Assembly: GCA_015486905.1 (NCBI GenBank)
Contig: WFQV01000239.1
Span: 1 to 11,043 of the forward strand
Direction of reading: 5' to 3'
DNA from: Melioribacteraceae bacterium
GTDB lineage: Bacteria > Bacteroidota > Ignavibacteria > Ignavibacteriales > Melioribacteraceae
Length of the DNA stretch: 11,043 nt
This document shows, one piece after another, positions 7,563-11,043 of the stretch. Numbering within the stretch: the first letter of the stretch is position 1; each line of letters starts with the position of its first letter. The notes beneath the pieces were generated by a model, which had not been told where the DNA came from, made no database searches, and was given only the letters and a program-made list of their open reading frames with translations. The position numbers and the translations under genes were made by a program.

Positions 7563-8183
7563 TTAATTTTTCTTCCCGAGAACAAAGAAAATATGGTTTG
7601 TGTTTTCAAACGGGATAAACATTTTCTCTAATTTTGCAGCCGACGAAAGCTCTTGTGCAATTTTGCTTTTCGAATATCCTCTCGTACCGACTTCCCAATA
7701 ATGTTGACCATCGAATTTGTGCCGTTTGTAAAACCTGGGAATTAAAAAATTAAAATTTACTCGATGTAAAAAAGGGACAAATAAATCGAATGAGAAAGGG
7801 TGGTTGGCAAAAGGCAAACTAATAATTACGTTTTTTCTCGAAATAGTTAAAAGATTTTCAACAACCGGTAAAAATTTTTCGTAAGGCAAATGTTCAAGCA
7901 CTTGAAAACAAAGGACAACGTCAAATGTATTCGCACCAAAGGGAATAAAATCAGTACTTCCGACCACGTCCGGTTTTAAGTTTTTGTCGATGTCCAAACT
8001 AACGTAACTAAATTCGTTTTTTAAAAAATTTGCAAGGATGTTCTTCCCCGGTCCGATTTCCAAAACGGAGTTCGGCTTTAGTTCGTAAATTGTTTTTAAT
8101 TGGTAAAAGAAAGAGTTCCACCTTCGCAAATCGACATACTTCAAGAAATCGTAATGTTCGCTATTTACTTGAATACGGTTCAA
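7563..8183 (-). CDS. Class I SAM-dependent methyltransferase (type 11)
   Basis: This 206-residue soluble protein is a Rossmann-fold methyltransferase using S-adenosylmethionine. Motif I is VLEIGPGKN (40-48), the acidic post-I strand is SLDID (62-66), motif II-like FIPFGANTFDVV spans 79-90, and VLEHLPYEKF (95-104) gives the usual LEHL block. A family-like C-terminal part includes HYWEVG (161-166). The start is TTG 8183 with AAAGG six bases upstream; no ATG exists early in the frame. It is one base downstream of the flippase stop, so it is probably translated together with it. Its place inside a glycan-assembly operon suggests it methylates a sugar, either as decoration or as a chain-terminating cap. 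This is inference: the substrate could also be a lipid or small molecule. Confidence 0.87.
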   Translation of the reverse strand: MNRIQVNSEHYDFLKYVDLRRWNSFFYQLKTIYELKPNSVLEIGPGKNILANFLKNEFSYVSLDIDKNLKPDVVGSTDFIPFGANTFDVVLCFQVLEHLPYEKFLPVVENLLTISRKNVIISLPFANHPFSFDLFVPFLHRVNFNFLIPRFYKRHKFDGQHYWEVGTRGYSKSKIAQELSSAAKLEKMFIPFENTNHIFFVLGKKN

Positions 8184-8184
8184 A

Positions 8185-9426
8185 TTAAACCTTTAATTTT
8201 TTAAATAATAAAAAATAAGTTACTAATTTATTTGTTATTGAAGAAAAGAGGAGGGAGTAAACAACTCCGATGAATCCGAACAGGCTGATGAAAATTAAAG
8301 CGAGAGTTACATTTAAAATTCCGAACGGGATGGTTAGCAATGAATATTTGGCGTTCCCCGTTGCAACAATGAAGGGTTGAGCTAAAGTGTTGGAGACTAT
8401 TAAGAAAGGAAGATTGAAAATTATTAAGTAAAAGATTTCAAAAAAATGAGGGGTGTTGTATTTAGGAAAAAATCGTTCGATTGCAATCGGAAACAAAAAA
8501 TAAACGGCAAGGGTAATCAATAACCCCAACAGAAAACTTGCATTAAGACTTTTCTTAAAATAAGAAAAAACTTCTTTGTCTTTGTTCAACGTCGAAAGTT
8601 CCGTTAGTTTAGGTGCCATTATTTGGCTTACGATAATGAAGGGAATGGCAAGTAATACGAATGTTTTGTCGATTAGCTCGTAATAACCGACTTCGGAGAT
8701 GAAATGGTATTTCCCCAAGATGATAGTGTTTGCTTTGCTGTAAAGGAACTGTCCAAGACTCGCCATTCCGATGATGAAAGAATATTTGCCAACCTCAATT
8801 AAAATTTCTTTGTGAAATCTGAAACTGTAATTCTTGTGAAAGAGTGCCAACATTGTAAAGAGAAGAGTGTAAAAAATGTCCAAAGAATAAAAGGCGCCGT
8901 AGATGCGTTCTTCTTTAATTAAAAAAAATGAAATTGGGAGTGCTATGACTGCAGCTATTAAATTCAGCACACCAAGCTTCTTGAATTTTTTCAATCCTGT
9001 ATAAATACCGTCAAATAAAGACGAAAGCGGCATAAATAAAAAGAAGGGGATTAAAAATTTTAAGTAAGTCCCGTACTCATCCGCAATTTGATTTGAGAAA
9101 GAGAGAGCAATGATTATTAGGAGCAGGGTAATTCCGACTATTATTAATCCGGCGTTAAAAAAAATCGATTTGAGTCTTTCTTTCTCAACGGTATTGTACT
9201 GCGCAGTAAATTTTGTAACGGCTCTCGATATTCCGAAATCGGCAATCAGCGTAAAGAGAAAGCCGATTGCAATGATGTAATTGTAAGCGCCGAATTCTTC
9301 TTTGGTAAGAAGCTTTGCCGCGACAAGCAGAACAAAGAAAGTAAATCCCTGACGGCTTAAAAACTGAATCGACCGCCAGATAAAATCCTTTGAACGCCTT
9401 TTTGAAAGATTTAAAATGTTTTTCAT
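8185..9426 (-). CDS. Oligosaccharide flippase, Wzx-like (MOP superfamily)
   Basis: This 413-residue polytopic membrane protein resembles the polysaccharide transporter branch of the MOP superfamily, which flips undecaprenyl-linked oligosaccharides across the inner membrane. Hydrophobic segments run through the whole length, about twelve in all, for example near 28-40, 49-64, 91-109, 122-135, 152-170, 255-271, 296-315, 330-347, 362-382 and 384-408. The N-terminal region shows the family pattern of a basic start followed by LLTKEEFGAYNYI (39-51) and DFGISRAVTKF (63-73). Length is typical. It starts at ATG 9426 and is the first gene of the six-gene minus-strand operon, so its upstream region should hold the operon promoter. 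Wzx specificity generally follows the cognate repeat unit, fitting its place with the glycosyltransferases. Flipping of another lipid-linked glycan cannot be excluded. Confidence 0.92.
   Translation of the reverse strand: MKNILNLSKRRSKDFIWRSIQFLSRQGFTFFVLLVAAKLLTKEEFGAYNYIIAIGFLFTLIADFGISRAVTKFTAQYNTVEKERLKSIFFNAGLIIVGITLLLIIIALSFSNQIADEYGTYLKFLIPFFLFMPLSSLFDGIYTGLKKFKKLGVLNLIAAVIALPISFFLIKEERIYGAFYSLDIFYTLLFTMLALFHKNYSFRFHKEILIEVGKYSFIIGMASLGQFLYSKANTIILGKYHFISEVGYYELIDKTFVLLAIPFIIVSQIMAPKLTELSTLNKDKEVFSYFKKSLNASFLLGLLITLAVYFLFPIAIERFFPKYNTPHFFEIFYLIIFNLPFLIVSNTLAQPFIVATGNAKYSLLTIPFGILNVTLALIFISLFGFIGVVYSLLFSSITNKLVTYFLLFKKLKV
8190..8194 (-). promoter_or_regulatory. Ribosome binding site fixing a TTG start
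   Basis: AAAGG on the minus strand lies six bases before TTG 8183, within the last codons of the flippase gene. The same box and spacing precede the TTG start at 9551 on the other strand. Confidence 0.65.
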
Positions 9427-9448
9427 TTCTTGGAATTTTATTAAACTA

Positions 9449-9456
9449 CAAACTTA
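9449..9456 (-). promoter_or_regulatory. Candidate -7 box (TAnnTTTG type) for the glycan operon
   Basis: TAAGTTTG on the minus strand matches the TAnnTTTG -7 element described for Bacteroidetes primary sigma factor promoters and ends 22 bases before ATG 9426. No convincing TTTG-type -33 element is visible at the expected distance, so this is a weak call. Confidence 0.25.
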
Positions 9457-9539
9457 AAATATTTCGATGTCATTTTCGAGGGGAGTTAATTCGAAATGAT
9501 GATTTAAATTTATTATTTTGCAATTGTGTAAAGACAAAA

Positions 9540-9544
9540 AAAGG
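9540..9544 (+). promoter_or_regulatory. Ribosome binding site fixing a TTG start
   Basis: AAAGG lies six bases before TTG 9551. It favours that codon over an earlier in-frame TTG at 9518, which has no purine-rich box upstream and would add an unconserved lysine-rich leader. Confidence 0.65.
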
Positions 9545-9550
9545 TTAAAA

Positions 9551-10342
9551 TTGAAAATATCCTCGATTATTATTGCTAAGAACGAAGCGGAGAACATTTC
9601 GCGCTGTATTGAAAGTCAACTAGCTTGTATTGACGAAATTGTTTTGCTAATAGATAAAGAAACTACAGATAATACCGGCGAAGTTGCCAATCGTTACGAT
9701 AAGGTAACAATAGAGTATGCCGAATGGGAAGGTTACGCCGAGACTAAGAAGAAGGCTTTGGAATTTACTTCTAACGAATGGATATTGTGGATTGATTCCG
9801 ACGAAGCTCTTTCGGACGAACTGTGCGAAGAAATCAACGAACTTAAGAACAAAACCGAAATAAGTGAATCGGCATTTAAAATTGCAAGGCGTGCTTATTT
9901 TCTTGGGCGTTGGATTAAACACAGCGGGTGGTACCCGGGTTACGTTACGAGATTGTTCAATAAAAAGGAAGCGGAATTTAACGGCAATGCGGTTCACGAG
10001 GGGTTAAACGTTAGAGGTAAAATTGGGATTTTGAAAAATGATATTTACCATTACACCGATCCGAACATTCACCATTATTTTGAGAAGTTTAACAAATACA
10101 CATCTCTCGCAGCCGAACAATTAAAAAGCGAAGGCAGAAAAACATCTTTGAAAGATATTCTGCTGAGACCGCTTTTTTTATTTATTAAAATGTTTATTTT
10201 AAGAAAAGGTTTTTTAGACGGTTTGCAAGGCTTTACCCTTGCTGTCTTTTCTGCGGTTTACGTCTTTACGAAGTATTTAAAACTTTGGGAATTGAACAAA
10301 GGCTTAGTAAAAAATGAAAATAGGAATAATTCCGAACACTGA
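9551..10342 (+). CDS. GT2-family glycosyltransferase, WaaE/KdtX-like
   Basis: This 263-residue GT-A fold family 2 glycosyltransferase resembles the WaaE/KdtX group, which adds glucose to the LPS inner core in enterobacteria. It begins MKISSIIIAKNEAENI, the canonical N-terminal strand and nucleotide loop. EIVLLIDKETTDNT (29-42) is a divergent form of the usual VVDSxSTD block. WILWIDSDEAL (77-87) carries the metal-binding DxD as D82-S83-D84, and GWYPGYVTRLFNK (126-138) and VHEGL (148-152) are acceptor-side motifs of the group. The C-terminal GFLDGLQGFTLAVFSAVYVF (220-239) is an amphipathic or membrane-associated helix typical of it. TTG 9551 is chosen because of AAAGG six bases upstream and because homologues start here. 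The gene runs opposite to the glycan operon and overlaps the NAD kinase start by 29 bases. Core or outer-core assembly is likely, but the sugar is not determined. Confidence 0.9.
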   Translation: MKISSIIIAKNEAENISRCIESQLACIDEIVLLIDKETTDNTGEVANRYDKVTIEYAEWEGYAETKKKALEFTSNEWILWIDSDEALSDELCEEINELKNKTEISESAFKIARRAYFLGRWIKHSGWYPGYVTRLFNKKEAEFNGNAVHEGLNVRGKIGILKNDIYHYTDPNIHHYFEKFNKYTSLAAEQLKSEGRKTSLKDILLRPLFLFIKMFILRKGFLDGLQGFTLAVFSAVYVFTKYLKLWELNKGLVKNENRNNSEH

Positions 10343-11043
10343 AAAGAGTAACACTATTGAAGCAGCGTTGGAGTTCGTTGAGAAAGCCGAATTAAAAGGT
10401 TTTGAATGTTGCATGAGTGACGAAGTGCTGGATTTTATTGAACGAAAACCCTCGGTAGAAACATGCAAATTAGTTGATGAAAAAGGTTTGTGCCTTAAGT
10501 GCGATATTATTATTTCCTTTGGAGGCGACGGTACAATGTTGAACACAGCTTACTTGGTAAAAGAATTCGGCACTCCTATTCTCGGTGTGAATTTCGGTAA
10601 GTTGGGTTTCCTTGCTGAATATGATTTCTCGGATATTGATGCCCTGCTTGATGATTTGAAAGAAGGACGTTACGTGATAGAAGAACGCATGGCTCTTGAG
10701 GCTATTTGCAGAGGCAAGGAAAAAACGGAACTTTTTGCTGTTAACGATATTGTGGTTGACCGCGGTCGCTGGCCTAAAATGATGGAGATGACCCTAAAAA
10801 TAGATAACCATTACGTCTCTACCTTTTCAGCCGACGGTATTATTGTTGCTACGCCAACGGGCTCTACGGGTTACTCTCTCTCCACGGGTGGTCCGATTGT
10901 AAATCCAAAGGCAAATGCAATTACGCTTAACCCCATTTCGCCTCACACATTAACAATGCGTCCGTTAATTCTTTCAAGCGAGCAGAAGGTAACGGTCTCC
11001 GTTGAGAAACACTCTACTCCGGTTCAAATTAATTGTGACGGAC
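10314..11043 (+). CDS. nadK: NAD kinase, 3' partial
   Basis: The enzyme phosphorylates NAD to NADP in the cytoplasm, using ATP or polyphosphate. 243 codons are visible and the frame is still open at the window edge; the family is usually about 285-300 residues, so roughly 45-55 are missing. Motifs seen: SFGGDGTML (68-76), with the catalytic-site GGDGT at 70-74; GVNFGKLGFL (91-100); FAVNDIVVDRG (141-151), the NE-D-like motif with Asn-Asp; DGIIVATPTGSTGYSL (174-189); GGPIVNP (192-198); and ISPHTLTMRP (208-217). It starts at ATG 10314, giving MKIGIIPN as in other NAD kinases, with AAAGG at 10298-10302, a longish 11-base spacer. Its first 29 bases lie inside the preceding glycosyltransferase gene, so coupled translation is likely. 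It is a housekeeping gene marking the edge of the surface-glycan locus. Confidence 0.97.
   Translation, partial: MKIGIIPNTEKSNTIEAALEFVEKAELKGFECCMSDEVLDFIERKPSVETCKLVDEKGLCLKCDIIISFGGDGTMLNTAYLVKEFGTPILGVNFGKLGFLAEYDFSDIDALLDDLKEGRYVIEERMALEAICRGKEKTELFAVNDIVVDRGRWPKMMEMTLKIDNHYVSTFSADGIIVATPTGSTGYSLSTGGPIVNPKANAITLNPISPHTLTMRPLILSSEQKVTVSVEKHSTPVQINCDG

Larger units (their letters stand above)
9427..9550. promoter_or_regulatory. Divergent intergenic region with inverted-repeat motifs
   Basis: This AT-rich 124-base gap separates the start of the minus-strand glycan operon from the plus-strand glycosyltransferase and should contain promoters for both. It holds ATTTCGA at 9460-9466, ATTTTCGA at 9472-9479 and the inverse TCGAAAT at 9491-9497. 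The outer pair forms a perfect 7-base inverted repeat. The inner pair, extended to TCATTTTCGA and TCGAAATGA, forms an imperfect one around an 11-base loop. A regulator site or a hairpin are both possible. On the plus strand, TATTATTTTG at 9511-9520 is a weak -10-like candidate. Function is inferred from position only. Confidence 0.5.

Noticed and set aside
9518..9550. TTG 9518 as the start of the GT2 glycosyltransferase
   Set aside because: It has no purine-rich box upstream and would add eleven lysine-rich residues before the conserved MKISSIIIAKNE start; TTG 9551 has AAAGG at six bases.
9647..9997. 116-residue minus-strand open frame opposite the GT2 gene
   Set aside because: It is a shadow of the conserved GT2 catalytic region, with no ribosome binding site or motif noticed.
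1..11043. tRNA or rRNA genes, CRISPR array, insertion sequence or transposase, attachment sites
   Set aside because: No cloverleaf, regular spaced repeats, transposase motif or terminal inverted repeats were seen; genes fill almost the whole window.

Overview
The window is an AT-rich stretch of bacterial chromosome, read as a cell-surface polysaccharide locus of a Gram-negative bacterium. Two features point to an outer membrane carrying lipopolysaccharide (LPS) or a similar glycolipid: an MsbA-type ABC exporter coupled to an O-antigen ligase-like protein, and a WaaE/KdtX-like core glycosyltransferase. Gene style (AT-rich codons, a TAnnTTTG-type box, a propeller segment resembling two-component-regulator propellers) suggests the Bacteroidota/Chlorobiota/Ignavibacteriota group. 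Clear Shine-Dalgarno sequences make a typical Bacteroidia less likely. This placement is an inference with modest confidence.

Layout. (1) Plus strand, 1-2797: the 3' part of an ABC exporter ATPase, overlapping by ATGA a 687-residue O-antigen ligase/polymerase-like membrane protein. (2) Minus strand, 9426 down to 2794: a tight six-gene operon. In order of transcription it encodes a Wzx-like flippase, a class I methyltransferase, three GT-B glycosyltransferases and a WcaJ-like initiating sugar-phosphate transferase. Gaps are 1-2 bases or overlaps, except one of 46 bases. (3) A 124-base divergent intergenic region, 9427-9550. (4) Plus strand, 9551-11043: a WaaE-like GT2 glycosyltransferase overlapping by 29 bases the start of NAD kinase, which runs off the end.

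How the genes fit together. The initiating transferase would load a sugar phosphate onto undecaprenyl phosphate. The three glycosyltransferases would extend it, the methyltransferase may decorate or cap it, and the Wzx-like protein would flip it. The ligase/polymerase-like protein would act on the outer face of the inner membrane. Its coupling to an MsbA-like exporter favours a WaaL-type ligase role, but it is also the only polymerase candidate visible. No chain-length regulator and no nucleotide-sugar synthesis gene is seen.

The most unusual object is that ligase-like protein. Its large periplasmic loop between predicted TM9 and TM10, where the ligase active site lies, carries about 270-290 extra residues that read as seven units of roughly 40-42 residues. 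They look like a beta-propeller inserted into the ligase fold. There are also four non-ATG starts (one GTG, three TTG), each with a Shine-Dalgarno sequence, among nine visible gene starts.
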